DNA of 55,171 nucleotides from Coriobacteriia bacterium (lineage in GTDB: Bacteria; Actinomycetota; Coriobacteriia; Anaerosomatales; JAAXUF01): NCBI GenBank assembly GCA_031292615.1, contig JARLGT010000010.1:1-55171 (forward strand), given 5' to 3'. Below are positions 24,591 to 34,132 of the stretch, one piece after another. The notes below the pieces were generated by a model that saw only the letters and a program-made list of their open reading frames with translations, ran no database searches and was not told where the DNA came from. Position 1 is the stretch's first letter; each line of letters starts with the position of its first letter. A program made the translations under genes and the position numbers.

Positions 24591-25763
24591 CTACGGCGCG
24601 ATGCGGTGGGTCAGACCGTGATGCGGGAAGACTGCCGCTTGCACCTCTCGGATGCGCTCGGTGGTGAGCGCGAGGACGTTGCCGGCAAGCTCGGGTGCCG
24701 AATCGAACCGGTCGTTGGCGCCCATGCTGCGTGGCGGCTCCTCGCCGAGGCGCGCTCGCACCGCCGCGCGCCACGACTCGGGCACCTCGTCGGAGAGCTG
24801 TCGGCCCAGAAGCTCGGCCATCACCCACGTCCACGCGAGCGGCACGACCTCGACGACGTGGTAGCCGCCTCCACCAAGCGCGGCGAGGCGGCCGTCGCAC
24901 AGCTCGTCGGCGAGTTCGATGATGCCGCGCACGAGCGCGCGGTAGCCCGGCAGCGTGAGGCCCAGCTCCGTCTGCGGGTCGTCGTGCTGCGCGTCGACTC
25001 CTAGCTGCGCCACGATGAGGTCGGGCAGAAACGCCCGCGCCAGCGGTGCCACTACCTCGTCGAAGGCCAGCGCGTAGCACTCGTCGGTCGCGTACGCCGG
25101 CAGCGGTACGTTCGCCGAGAACCCCACGCCGGGCCCGTGACCGCTCTCGCCGGGGAAACCGGTGCCGGGGAACGCGTAGAGGCCACTCTCGTGCAGCGAG
25201 ATCGTCAGCACGTCTGCCGAGCCAAGAAACGCCTCGTGCACGCCGTCGCCGTGGTGCGCGTCGATATCGATGTAGAGCACACGTATACTCGGATGTGCCG
25301 CTTGCGCGACAGCGATCGCCGCCGCCGCGTCGTTGTATACCGAGAAGCCCGCAGCGCGGCTCCGGTGCGCGTGGTGCATGCCACCGGCGATCGAGAAAGT
25401 GCGCGTGCGGCGGCCAGATAGCACCTCATCGACGGCTCGAATCGACGCCCCGGCGGTGAGCGCGGCGATCTCGTGCATGCCCGGGTAGGTGGGGTTGTCG
25501 TCGGTGCCGAGGCCCATGATCGGCCTGAAGTCGGAGTTCCAGTCGCTAGCCTGACGCACGGCCTCGATGTAGCCCGCCGAATGGACCAGTAACAGCTCCG
25601 CCTCTGTGGCCGGTCTCGGCGAGACGAGGGCGTCGCCGGTCAGGATGCCGAACGCCTCCATAAGCTCCACGCTCAGTGTCAGGCGCAACGGGTTGAGAGG
25701 ATGCGCATCGCCGAGGTCGTAGGCGGCGAGCGCAGGGTCCCAGATCAGTGCTGCTCGCGCCAC
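24591..25763 (-). CDS. acuC: AcuC-type class I histone deacetylase-family protein
   Basis: A 390-residue zinc-dependent lysine deacetylase. Active-site motifs are GGMHHAH (charge relay His pair), DIDAHHGDG and VDAQHDDP (zinc ligands), and GGGGYH (catalytic Tyr). AcuC deacetylates and so reactivates acetyl-CoA synthetase in Bacillus. Here it is divergent from an acyl-CoA synthetase fused to a GNAT acetyltransferase, so writer and eraser of acetylation sit side by side. ATG start with AGGAGG upstream. A palindrome at 25785-25802 lies between ribosome site and the neighbour. Confidence 0.92.
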   Translation of the reverse strand: MARAALIWDPALAAYDLGDAHPLNPLRLTLSVELMEAFGILTGDALVSPRPATEAELLLVHSAGYIEAVRQASDWNSDFRPIMGLGTDDNPTYPGMHEIAALTAGASIRAVDEVLSGRRTRTFSIAGGMHHAHRSRAAGFSVYNDAAAAIAVAQAAHPSIRVLYIDIDAHHGDGVHEAFLGSADVLTISLHESGLYAFPGTGFPGESGHGPGVGFSANVPLPAYATDECYALAFDEVVAPLARAFLPDLIVAQLGVDAQHDDPQTELGLTLPGYRALVRGIIELADELCDGRLAALGGGGYHVVEVVPLAWTWVMAELLGRQLSDEVPESWRAAVRARLGEEPPRSMGANDRFDSAPELAGNVLALTTERIREVQAAVFPHHGLTHRIAP

Positions 25764-25784
25764 GACGCACCTCCTCGGCGATTC

Positions 25785-25802
25785 AACGGCCGGGCGGCCG
25801 TT
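25785..25802. promoter_or_regulatory. Palindrome in the acuC / acyl-CoA synthetase divergent promoter region
   Basis: AACGGCCG and CGGCCGTT form a perfect 8-bp inverted repeat with a 2-nt spacer, 22 nt upstream of the acuC start in a 154-nt divergent gap. It is a candidate operator for both genes; a hairpin function is also possible. Confidence 0.4.
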
Positions 25803-25917
25803 TGGTCTTTGTGCCCTATCCGCTGCTCAGACTACTCGTGGTTGGCAGGGTTGCGCAGCCCGCAGCGATGCCGCAACGGGTATACAGGGAACGCTCACCA
25901 CTGGAGGTGCTTCGCAC

Positions 25918-28578
25918 ATGCGCAGAATGCTTGATCCCAAGACGATCGCTCTAATTGGCGCCACTGAAACGCCAGACACGGTCGGTCGCACCATCATGGA
26001 GAACTTGATGGCTTCGGAGGGACGGGATCTGTTCCCGGTCAATCCCAACCACAAAACCATCTTCGACGTCCCGTGCTTCCCGAGCATCGGCGCCGTTGGC
26101 GTACCGATCGACCTCGCCGTCGTTGCCACTCCGGCCGCGGGCGTCCCCGAGATCCTGCTCGAGTGCGCAAAGGCCGGCGTCTACGGCGCGATCGTGGTGT
26201 CGGCGGGCTTTGGAGAGACCGGCAAAGAAGGCCTCGCTCTCGAGAAACGCATCAAGAAGATCTTGCGCGACTACCCGATGCGCGTTGTCGGCCCCAACTG
26301 CCTCGGCATCATCCGGCCTAGCGTGGGGCTCAACGCCTCGTTCCTGACCGTCTCGCCCGAGCCGGGCGACATCGCGCTGATCTCGCAAAGCGGTGCTCTG
26401 GGCACCGGCATGCTGGACTGGGCGGTCAGCGCGCATGTCGGCTTTTCGCTGTTCGCCTCGGTGGGCAGCATGGTCGACGTCGACTTCGCCGACCTGATCG
26501 ACTTCCTGGGCGAGGACTCCCACACCCGCGCGATCCTGGTGTACATGGAGACGATCGGCAGCGCTCGGCGGTTCATGAGCGCAGCCCGCAGCTTCGCACG
26601 CAACAAGCCAATCATCGTGCTCAAGCCGGGCCGGTACTCCGAGAGCGCGCGTGCTGCGCTCTCGCACACCGGCGCGCTGGCGGGCGACGACGAGGTCTAC
26701 GAGGCCGCCTTCCGGCGCGTGGGCGTGCTCCGCGTCCACGAGGTGGCCGACCTCTTCCACGCCGCCGAGGTTCTCGACTCGCGCCGCCTGCCGGTGGGAC
26801 CGGGCGTCGCGATCGTCACCAACGCCGGCGGGCTGGGAGTTATGGCGACCGACTCGGTCATCGAACACGGCGGGCGCCTCGCCCAGCTCTCCGACAAGAC
26901 GATGGCGGCGCTCGACGAGGCGCTACCGCCCTACTGGAGCCACGCCAACCCGGTCGACCTGCTCGGAGACGCAGGAAGCGACCGATTCGTCGCCGCCATG
27001 AAGGCGTGCCTGGCCGACCAGGGCGTCAACGGCATCGTGCTGCTCTACACGCCGCAGGGCAACGCGCGACCTGACGACATGGCGGCGAAGGTTGCGGCGC
27101 TCGTGAAGGGCTCGGCCAAGCCGGTGATCACCGCGCTGATGGGTGGTGAGACGGTGGCCGCGGGACGCGCCATCTTCCAAGAGGCGGCGGTGCCCTGCTA
27201 CAACACGCCCGAGGAGGCGGTGCGCACGTACATGAGCATGTACGAGTACGCGCGCAACCTCGAGTTGCTCTACGAGACCCCCGCAGAACTCGCAATCGAC
27301 GTTGCCCCACCCAAGCACAACCTCCAGGCGATGCTGCGGCGAATCGTCGCCGGTGGGCGCACGGTGCTGACTGAGGAAGAGTCGAAGCGCTTCATCACCA
27401 CCTACGGCTTCCCGGTCGTGCCGCAAGTCACCGCCGAGACCGTGGACGAGGCGCTCAAGGCCGCCAAGAAGGTCGGCTACCCGGTCGTGCTCAAGATCAT
27501 GTCGCACAACATCACCCACAAGAGCGCATCCGGCGGCGTCGAGGTGGGGGTGTGTTCCCCGGCCGATCTCGAGGCAGCTTGGGCGCGCATCATGAAACGC
27601 GTGGCCAAGAGTTCGCCCAAGGCCGTCATCGAGGGCGTCTCGGTACAGAAGATGATTCGCGAGGTCGACTTCGAGCTGATTCTCGGCATGAAGAAGGATG
27701 CGCAGTTCGGTTCCGTGATCGTATTCGGGGCCGGCGGCGTGGGAGCCGAGGGACTCGCCGACTTCTCGGTGAGCCTGCCGCCACTGAACCAGACTCTCGC
27801 CCGCCGCATGATGGAGGACACGCGCATCTTTCGGACGATCGCCTCGCCTCGCCGAGGAGTGGTTGCACCCAAGGTCGAGGAGCTCGAGGAACTGCTCACC
27901 GTGCTTTCCAACATCGTGGTCGATTTCCCCGAGATCGCCGAGATCGACATCAATCCGCTGGTGATTGCCGATGGCAAGGCATGCGCCGTCGATGCGCGCA
28001 TCGTGATCGACAAGAGCGTGCTGGATAACAAGCCCAAGCGACCGCATATGGTCATCACCCCCTACCCGACACGCTATGTGACGCCCTGGCGGCTCTCGGA
28101 CGGCACTGAGGTGCTTCTGCGACCGATTCGCCCCGAAGACGAGCCGATGATTGCCGACTTCCTCAGAACCGTCTCCGAGCTAACACTTCGCCAGCGTTAC
28201 TTTGTGAGCCACCTCGACATCAGCCACGAGCTGCTCACGCGGTTCGTCAACATCGACTACGACCGTGAGATCGCCATCGTCGGCGAGCTGGGCCAAGGCA
28301 AGAAGAAGCGGATTATCGGCGTCGGGCGCCTGATGGGCGAGGCCGACCGTGGCCGAGGCGAGTTCGCAGTCATCGTGCACGACGAGTTCCAACGCCGCGG
28401 ACTGGGCTTCAAGCTCACCGACACGATCATCGGCATCGCACAGGAGAAGGGGCTGCGCGAGATCAGCGGCTACATCGACTCCAACAACCACCGCATGCTG
28501 CAGGTGGTTTCGGAGCTCGGCTTCATCGACGAGGGCAGCGAGGACTGCGTCACCACCGTGCGCCTGCCCTTGGAGTAG
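25918..28578 (+). CDS. ADP-forming acyl-CoA synthetase fused to GNAT acetyltransferase (Pat/AcsA-like)
   Basis: An 886-residue multidomain protein. CoA-binding domain (1-130, IALIGATETPDTVGRTI), succinyl-CoA synthetase-like domain (about 150-450, LISQSGALGTGMLDW), ATP-grasp domain (about 475-700, GYPVVLKIMSHNITHKS) and a C-terminal GNAT domain (about 720-886, acetyl-CoA motif RRGLGFKLTDTI). The layout matches protein lysine acetyltransferases such as Pat/YfiQ. However, the phosphorylatable His of active ADP-forming synthetases is kept (His250 in SHTGALAGDD), so it may both make ATP from acetyl-CoA and acetylate proteins. ATG with GGAGG upstream. Confidence 0.93.
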   Translation: MRRMLDPKTIALIGATETPDTVGRTIMENLMASEGRDLFPVNPNHKTIFDVPCFPSIGAVGVPIDLAVVATPAAGVPEILLECAKAGVYGAIVVSAGFGETGKEGLALEKRIKKILRDYPMRVVGPNCLGIIRPSVGLNASFLTVSPEPGDIALISQSGALGTGMLDWAVSAHVGFSLFASVGSMVDVDFADLIDFLGEDSHTRAILVYMETIGSARRFMSAARSFARNKPIIVLKPGRYSESARAALSHTGALAGDDEVYEAAFRRVGVLRVHEVADLFHAAEVLDSRRLPVGPGVAIVTNAGGLGVMATDSVIEHGGRLAQLSDKTMAALDEALPPYWSHANPVDLLGDAGSDRFVAAMKACLADQGVNGIVLLYTPQGNARPDDMAAKVAALVKGSAKPVITALMGGETVAAGRAIFQEAAVPCYNTPEEAVRTYMSMYEYARNLELLYETPAELAIDVAPPKHNLQAMLRRIVAGGRTVLTEEESKRFITTYGFPVVPQVTAETVDEALKAAKKVGYPVVLKIMSHNITHKSASGGVEVGVCSPADLEAAWARIMKRVAKSSPKAVIEGVSVQKMIREVDFELILGMKKDAQFGSVIVFGAGGVGAEGLADFSVSLPPLNQTLARRMMEDTRIFRTIASPRRGVVAPKVEELEELLTVLSNIVVDFPEIAEIDINPLVIADGKACAVDARIVIDKSVLDNKPKRPHMVITPYPTRYVTPWRLSDGTEVLLRPIRPEDEPMIADFLRTVSELTLRQRYFVSHLDISHELLTRFVNIDYDREIAIVGELGQGKKKRIIGVGRLMGEADRGRGEFAVIVHDEFQRRGLGFKLTDTIIGIAQEKGLREISGYIDSNNHRMLQVVSELGFIDEGSEDCVTTVRLPLE

Positions 28579-28626
28579 CACCGGCGGCGTGTGGAGCAGA
28601 CCCAGGCACCCAGCCGGACAGACGAA

Positions 28627-28657
28627 GAGCGGGCGCCCCTGGAGGGGACGCCCGCTC
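28627..28657. terminator. Bidirectional terminator hairpin
   Basis: GAGCGGGCG (28627-28635) pairs with CGCCCGCTC (28649-28657); the inner CCCCT/AGGGG extends the stem with one bulged A. It lies between the convergent synthetase-GNAT and GH16 genes. Confidence 0.75.
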
Positions 28658-28677
28658 AGTCGTAGCGCGGTTGAGGT

Positions 28678-30297
28678 CTAGCGCACTCGGAACGACTTTG
28701 CCCACACGGAGGTGGCCGCCTTCGCACCTCCGACAGAGACGGACGCGCGCACTCTGAACGTTCCTCTGCGCAGCTTGACGACCGTCTTGTAGTTCGCGGC
28801 GGGGTTGGTCATCTTGGGCGTCTTGTACGCGTGCCACGCGCCACGCAGGTAACGCTGCATCTGCAACGAGACAACGACCTTGGACTTGGGCTTGGCGGCG
28901 AAGCGCACCGCTCCACCAACGTTGTACGTGCGCCGAGCGCGGCTCTTGAGCCTGACTACCGGCATGGTCGCGATCGTCTTGGGCTGGACGACGGTGACAG
29001 AAACGCCGGTCGGGTCGGACACGGCGCTGCCGTCGGCCGCGATGTACGTGAACGTGTCGACTCCCGAGTAGCCCGAGGCAGGCGTGTACGCGAACGATCC
29101 GTCGTCGGAAAGGGCCAGCGTGCCGTGCGTGGGCTGTACGGCGACAAGCGCCGTCATACTGCGGCCCATCGTGTCGATATCGTTTGCCAGAAGGCCGTTG
29201 TCCGTGCCTACGTTCAGCGTGGTGTTGACGCCGACGGCGTACGAGTCGCCCATCGCGAAGGGGCCGCGCACGTCCGAACCGGCTACCCCGATCAACACCT
29301 GGGCTGGAGCCGAGGCGGCCAAGCCATCGCTGACCTGATAGGTGAAGGAGTCGATTCCCGAGAAGCCGGCGTTGGGCGTGTACTTGAACGAGCCGTCGGC
29401 CGCCATCGTAAGCGTTCCGTTGGTGGGCTGAGTGACGACTGAGGCGGTCAGCTTGTCGCCGTTGGCGTCGGTGTCGTTGCCGAGCACGCCCGGTGCCGAG
29501 ACGCTCTTGGCCGTGGCGTACGCGGTTGCGTAGGAGTCAGCGTTGGCGACGGGAGCGACGTTAGCGGTGGGCATCGTGTCGTAGACACGGATGTAGTCGA
29601 CGTCGAAGTTGACCGGGAGGTGCGTCGCCGACGTGGGCACGCCGCCCCACGGGCCACCCACCGCGGTGTTCAGCGTGATCCACATCGGGTCTGCGGGCAC
29701 CGCGTGGTTGTACGAGGCGTACTCGACGCCGTCGATGTACCACTTCACGTGGTCGGGCTGCCAGTCGACGCCGTAGGTGTGGAAGCCCGCCGAGTAGTCC
29801 GGGCCGTCCTTGATGCCCTGATAGATCTGCGCATTGTGCTCGTGCAGCGTGCCGTAGATACGGTGGGAGTCGCTACCCAACATCTCGAGCGCGTCGATCT
29901 CCAACGTGCTGTCGTTGGTGAGCCAGAATGCCGGCCAGATACCGGGTCCGCCTGGGAGTTTGGCGCGAATCTCGAAGTAGCCGTACGTGAACTTGGTGTG
30001 CGGGAGGCTGGTAACGATGCCTGAGCTGTACGCATAGCCGTTGTTGGCTCGGGTCTCAGTCTTCAGCGTCATCATGCCGTTGGCGAACGTGCAGTTGGCA
30101 GGGTCGTAGTACTCGAGTTCGCCGGTGGTGTAGTGGGTGTTCCACGGAGTGTCGTTGGCCCAGGTCGCTGTGCTCAACGGTCCGTTGAACTCGTCGGAAA
30201 AGACGAGTCGCGACGCGCCGAATGCGACGGAGCTAGTGGCGGCAAGTGCGGCAACAACCAAAGCGACAAGCACGATCAGGCGGGGCAAGGTCTTCAT
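28678..30297 (-). CDS. Secreted GH16 glycoside hydrolase with cadherin-like repeats and Ig-like C-terminal module
   Basis: A 539-residue exported enzyme. Signal peptide (1-27), GH16 catalytic domain (about 30-245) with active-site motif EIDALEM, typical of laminarinase/beta-glucanase, preceded by GPGIWPAFWL. Then two tandem about 95-residue Big_9/cadherin-like repeats (NDTDANGDKLTASV.. and NDIDTMGRSMTALV.., each with GTL..DGSF.YTP..G). A C-terminal beta module (about 455-539) is related to those of four other proteins in this window. ATG start. A CRP/FNR-like palindrome lies about 105 nt upstream. Likely acts on a beta-glucan, foreign or self-made. Confidence 0.92.
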   Translation of the reverse strand: MKTLPRLIVLVALVVAALAATSSVAFGASRLVFSDEFNGPLSTATWANDTPWNTHYTTGELEYYDPANCTFANGMMTLKTETRANNGYAYSSGIVTSLPHTKFTYGYFEIRAKLPGGPGIWPAFWLTNDSTLEIDALEMLGSDSHRIYGTLHEHNAQIYQGIKDGPDYSAGFHTYGVDWQPDHVKWYIDGVEYASYNHAVPADPMWITLNTAVGGPWGGVPTSATHLPVNFDVDYIRVYDTMPTANVAPVANADSYATAYATAKSVSAPGVLGNDTDANGDKLTASVVTQPTNGTLTMAADGSFKYTPNAGFSGIDSFTYQVSDGLAASAPAQVLIGVAGSDVRGPFAMGDSYAVGVNTTLNVGTDNGLLANDIDTMGRSMTALVAVQPTHGTLALSDDGSFAYTPASGYSGVDTFTYIAADGSAVSDPTGVSVTVVQPKTIATMPVVRLKSRARRTYNVGGAVRFAAKPKSKVVVSLQMQRYLRGAWHAYKTPKMTNPAANYKTVVKLRRGTFRVRASVSVGGAKAATSVWAKSFRVR

Positions 30298-30658
30298 GGT
30301 GCTCTCCTCGGGGTACCGCTGGGATCCACAATCTCGGAACCCCCGTCACCTACCTCATCGGCGCACCGCACAAGACCTTGACCGGATAGTTGGAGCTCCG
30401 GTGACCTGCGTCACAGAACAAACGTGAGCCAGTGCCGATACGCGCTCGCACGAGCACCCCGCGGCCGGCTGGATGGGCCGTAGATGACCTTGTACACCCC
30501 CGCTGCCGGCCGCCGCCACACGGAACCTCCATTCGTTTCCTTTATTAATGTGAACCTCGTAATACTGGCCTCAGACTCCTCTCATGCGGACCCATCATGC
30601 TTGTCTTGCATTGCGGGCGACTCGCCTGCATACGACTCGCTTAGATGGAAGTACAAGC
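30298..30658. other. Divergent promoter region between GH16 and GH26 genes
   Basis: 361 nt without a convincing gene. It holds the GTGAC-N4-GTCAC palindrome at 30401-30414 and an AT-rich stretch at 30535-30570 (TTTATTAATGTGAAC..TAATACT) that probably contains the promoter of the plus-strand GH26 gene. Confidence 0.45.
30401..30414. promoter_or_regulatory. CRP/FNR-like palindromic operator
   Basis: GTGACCTGCGTCAC has perfect 5-nt arms. With flanks (G before, A after) it matches the GTGA-N6-TCAC(A) pattern of CRP/FNR-family sites. The core TGACCTGCGTCA differs by one base from the site at 7270-7281 upstream of the deacetylase gene. No CRP-family gene is in the window. Confidence 0.45.
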
Positions 30659-31867
30659 ATGCAGAAGCGTTTCGCTCTCGTGGCGGCCGCAGTGGCCGTC
30701 CTCCTTTCGACATGTGCGTTCGCCGCACCCGCTCTGGCTGCGACCACCCCACCCCGCTGGCTCGGTCTCTACGTCCCAGGCGCTCCCAACAGCATGGCCC
30801 CGATCACTGCGGCGGAGGCCGAGCTCGGCACTCATGCCTCGGTCGTCAACTTCTTCATCGCGGACACCGAGAACTTCCCGACTACCGCCTGCGCGAACGT
30901 CGATGCGGCCGGCGCCACACCACTCGTAACGCTCGAGTTCTGGTCGACAAGCAACAGCGGGCTGGCCACGATCAACAACGGTAGCGACGATGCGTACCTG
31001 AATTCCTTCGCGAAGGCCGCCAAGTCTTACGGCAAGACGGTGTGGCTGCGGCCCTTCCACGAGATGAACGGCGACTGGTACCCGTGGGGAACGACTGGCG
31101 CCAACACGCCGGCAGCGCTGATCGCCGCCTATCGGCACGTCCACGACATCTTCGCCGAGCAGGGGGCCACCAACGTCAAGTTCGTCTGGTGCCCCAACGT
31201 CGACTACGACGTCGCGAGCTTCTACCCCGGCGATGCGTACGTGGACTACGCTGCAATGGACGGTTACAACAACGGCTCGCCATGGCGCAGTTTCTCCGAG
31301 GTCTTTGGAGCGACCTACGACCAGGTCGCAGCCATCACGCCCAAGCCCATCTTCATCGCCGAGACGAGCTGTGTTGAAGGCGGCAGTGGCAAGGCTGCCT
31401 GGATCTCCGACATGTTCGACGCCATCGCGCAGCGCTACACACGCATAGACGGCGTTTGCTGGTTCGACGCGCCACTGACCAGCGACTGGCGCGTGGACAC
31501 ATCGGCAAGCAGCGTCTCGGCGCTGAACTCCGGCTTCACGAGCCTTGCGTACAGGCAGATTGCGGCACCATCGCTGTTGCCAAGCTCTCTCGCGATCAAG
31601 ACCAACGTGGCGACCGCCAAGCGTAGGCGTCTGGTTCGCATCTCCGGCGTCCTGCGCCCTGGCCGAGCCGGCAGCACCGTTCGCATCACTCTGTCGGTCC
31701 CTAGGCACGGCCAGTTGAAGCGCTGGGTCACAACAACCTCGGCCGGGACTTGGTCGCTGCACTACACGCCGACTGTGCGCGGCAAGTACTACCTGCGAGC
31801 CAGCTTCCCCGGCGACTCGGGGCGCGGCCCGGTCATCTCCAAGACCATCAAGCTGACCGTGAAGTAG
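30659..31867 (+). CDS. Secreted GH26-like glycoside hydrolase with C-terminal Ig-like module
   Basis: A 402-residue exported enzyme. Signal peptide (1-27, ends APALAA). GH26-type catalytic barrel (about 30-310): acid/base Glu in LRPFHEMNGDWYPW and nucleophile Glu in PIFIAETSC. Residues about 320-402 form an Ig-like module (LVRISGVLRPGRAGSTVRIT, GKYYLRASF). It is a paralogue of the GH26 at 20685 but with the extra module. The ATG at 30659 is the start with a signal peptide; upstream in-frame sequence from 30584 is unlikely coding. Confidence 0.88.
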   Translation: MQKRFALVAAAVAVLLSTCAFAAPALAATTPPRWLGLYVPGAPNSMAPITAAEAELGTHASVVNFFIADTENFPTTACANVDAAGATPLVTLEFWSTSNSGLATINNGSDDAYLNSFAKAAKSYGKTVWLRPFHEMNGDWYPWGTTGANTPAALIAAYRHVHDIFAEQGATNVKFVWCPNVDYDVASFYPGDAYVDYAAMDGYNNGSPWRSFSEVFGATYDQVAAITPKPIFIAETSCVEGGSGKAAWISDMFDAIAQRYTRIDGVCWFDAPLTSDWRVDTSASSVSALNSGFTSLAYRQIAAPSLLPSSLAIKTNVATAKRRRLVRISGVLRPGRAGSTVRITLSVPRHGQLKRWVTTTSAGTWSLHYTPTVRGKYYLRASFPGDSGRGPVISKTIKLTVK

Positions 31868-31965
31868 CGCCTGCAGTTGTGAGGTCGAGGTGAATTGCTC
31901 GCCGCGGGCGCCCGGGAACGGGTAATCTCCACTCCACTACCCGCATTCACACCTCGGGAGCCTCC

Positions 31966-33924
31966 ATGACCGACGCGCCACGAGCGATCGACCCCGCCTT
32001 CTTCGACGAGAACGTCCCCGCCTCCGAGGACTTCTTCCGCTACGCCAACGGCGGCTGGCTCGACGCCAACCCCGTCCCGCCGGAGTACGGCTCGTGGGGC
32101 GCCTTCCACGAGGTCAACGAGCGCAACCAGAAGCTGCTGCACCACCTGCTGCTCGACGCCGCGAAGAGCGCGCAGGTTGAGGGAACGCCGAGCCGCATGG
32201 TGGGCGACTACTTCGCCGCAGCGATGGACGTGGACGCGATCGCTCTTGCGGGGGCGGCGCCGCTTGCACCCTACCTCGAGCGGGTCGCCGCCGTCGCCAG
32301 CATCGCCGATGTCCGCGCGCTCGCGGGCGACCTGCAACCGCTCGCAATCAGCGTGCTGGTGGACGTCGGCATCGCACCAGACTTCGAGGACGCCAACGCC
32401 TATCTCGTCTACGTCGGGCAAGGTGGACTCGGCCTGCCGGAGCGCGACTACTACACGCGCGACGACGAGCGCTCAATCGAGCTGCGCGAGGCGTACGTGG
32501 GCCACATCGCCAAGCAGCTCGTCAATCTCGGCGATGATGCTGGGGCTGCGCGTGCGGCTGCAGAGCGCATCCTCGCCTTCGAGACGCGCCTCGCCGAGGC
32601 GTGCTACACCAACGAGCAGCTGCGCGACGTGAACCTCACCATGAACCGCCACTCGGTCGACTCGCTCGACGAGTTGATGCCTGCCTTCGGACTGACCGGC
32701 TTCGTGCGCGAGTTGGGTGTGACATCGGCGAGCGTCAACATCGACAACGCCGGCTTCTTCACTGCGCTCGAAGCCACACTCGCCGAGGCGCCCATCGAGA
32801 CACTGCGCGACTACCTTCGCTGGAACCTCGTGCGGGCGTACGCGAGCTCGCTCTCGCCCGCGTTCGAGGACGAGGCGTTCGACTTCTTCGGCCGCACGCT
32901 GGGCGGCCAGCAGCACCAGCGGCCGCGCTGGAAGCGCGTGCTCGTCGCTGCCAGCGCCGACATCGGCGAGCAGGTCGCCCGTCTCTACGTCGCCGCTGCC
33001 TTCCCCGAGCAGGCCAAGCATCGCTGCGAGAAGATGGTCGACCAGCTGCTGGTTGCGATGGGCGATGCGATCCGCGACGCCGAGTGGATGACCGACGCCA
33101 CCAAGCCCCAGGCGCTCGAGAAGCTGGCCGGTTTCACGTACAAGATCGGTTACCCGGACGAGTGGCGCGACTACTCGGCGCTATCCATCGGCCGGACCTC
33201 GCACGCCGAGAACCGCATGGCCTGCGCCGCCTTCGAGCACGACCGTGAGCTGCGCCGTCTTGGCGAGCCGGTCGACACTCGCGAGTGGGCAATGCCGGCA
33301 CACTCGGTCAACGCCTACTACCACCCGCTGCTCAACGAGGTCGTCTTCCCCGCCGGCATTCTGCAGCCGCCGTTCTTCTATGCCGAGGCCGACGATGCCG
33401 TGAACTACGGCGCGATCGGTGCGGTCATCGGGCACGAGATCACGCATGGCTTCGACGACCGTGGCAGCCACTTCGACGCCAAGGGCTCGCTGCGCGAGTG
33501 GTGGACCGAGGCCGACCGCGCCGAGTTCGATCGCCGCGCGCAAGTGCTGGTCGAACAGTTCGATGCGTACGTGGCCGTCGACGACCTGCACGTCAACGGG
33601 CGCCTTACCCTCGGCGAGAACATCGCCGACCTCGGCGGGCTGACGATCGCGCTTGCGGCGCTTCGAAAGGTGCTGCCGACCGATGCGCCACTCATCGACG
33701 GCCTGACGTCCGAGCAGCGCTTCTTCCTCTCATGGGCGACCGTGTGGCACACGAACTTCACCGACGAGTACGCCAGACTCTTGGTCAACGTCGACCCGCA
33801 CTCGCCCGCTCGAGTGCGCGTCAACGGTCCGCTCGCAAACCTCCCCGCGTTCGCAGCAGCCTTCCAAATCCCCGATGGAACGCCGATGGTGCGGGCGGCT
33901 GAGTTGCGGGCGCATATTTGGTAA
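31966..33924 (+). CDS. pepO: M13-family (neprilysin/PepO-like) zinc endopeptidase
   Basis: A 652-residue metallopeptidase, full length for bacterial PepO. The zinc motif HEITH is at 490-494 within VIGHEITHGFDDRGSHFDA, the third ligand Glu is in LGENIADLGG, and the substrate-binding NAYYHP is upstream. The C-terminal end also fits the family (VRVNGPLANLPAFAAAFQ). There is no signal peptide, so it is probably cytoplasmic and degrades oligopeptides, consistent with protein-fermenting metabolism. ATG start with GGGAG upstream. Confidence 0.95.
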   Translation: MTDAPRAIDPAFFDENVPASEDFFRYANGGWLDANPVPPEYGSWGAFHEVNERNQKLLHHLLLDAAKSAQVEGTPSRMVGDYFAAAMDVDAIALAGAAPLAPYLERVAAVASIADVRALAGDLQPLAISVLVDVGIAPDFEDANAYLVYVGQGGLGLPERDYYTRDDERSIELREAYVGHIAKQLVNLGDDAGAARAAAERILAFETRLAEACYTNEQLRDVNLTMNRHSVDSLDELMPAFGLTGFVRELGVTSASVNIDNAGFFTALEATLAEAPIETLRDYLRWNLVRAYASSLSPAFEDEAFDFFGRTLGGQQHQRPRWKRVLVAASADIGEQVARLYVAAAFPEQAKHRCEKMVDQLLVAMGDAIRDAEWMTDATKPQALEKLAGFTYKIGYPDEWRDYSALSIGRTSHAENRMACAAFEHDRELRRLGEPVDTREWAMPAHSVNAYYHPLLNEVVFPAGILQPPFFYAEADDAVNYGAIGAVIGHEITHGFDDRGSHFDAKGSLREWWTEADRAEFDRRAQVLVEQFDAYVAVDDLHVNGRLTLGENIADLGGLTIALAALRKVLPTDAPLIDGLTSEQRFFLSWATVWHTNFTDEYARLLVNVDPHSPARVRVNGPLANLPAFAAAFQIPDGTPMVRAAELRAHIW

Positions 33925-33966
33925 AGCGCGTGAAGTAACCCCCATACCGCCTCCCGATGTATCATT

Positions 33967-33990
33967 CAGTACCGAATCACTTCGGTGCTG
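33967..33990. terminator. Hairpin after the M13 peptidase gene
   Basis: CAGTACCGAA (33967-33976) and TTCGGTGCTG (33981-33990) form a 10-bp stem with a TCAC loop and one wobble. It is 42 nt after the peptidase stop; no T-tract, so it may instead be part of the citrate synthase leader. Confidence 0.45.
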
Positions 33991-34132
33991 CCAGCGGGCG
34001 AACGCCCCAGCAGCGGGGCAAGCCGACGCCGATTCCGCTTCGGGCGGCCGCCCAGAACCTAGACAGAAATCGCGACCGCATCCTTCGAGCCGCTTCCGGC
34101 CGGGGGCACAAGTCGCAGACGAGAGGAAGCAC

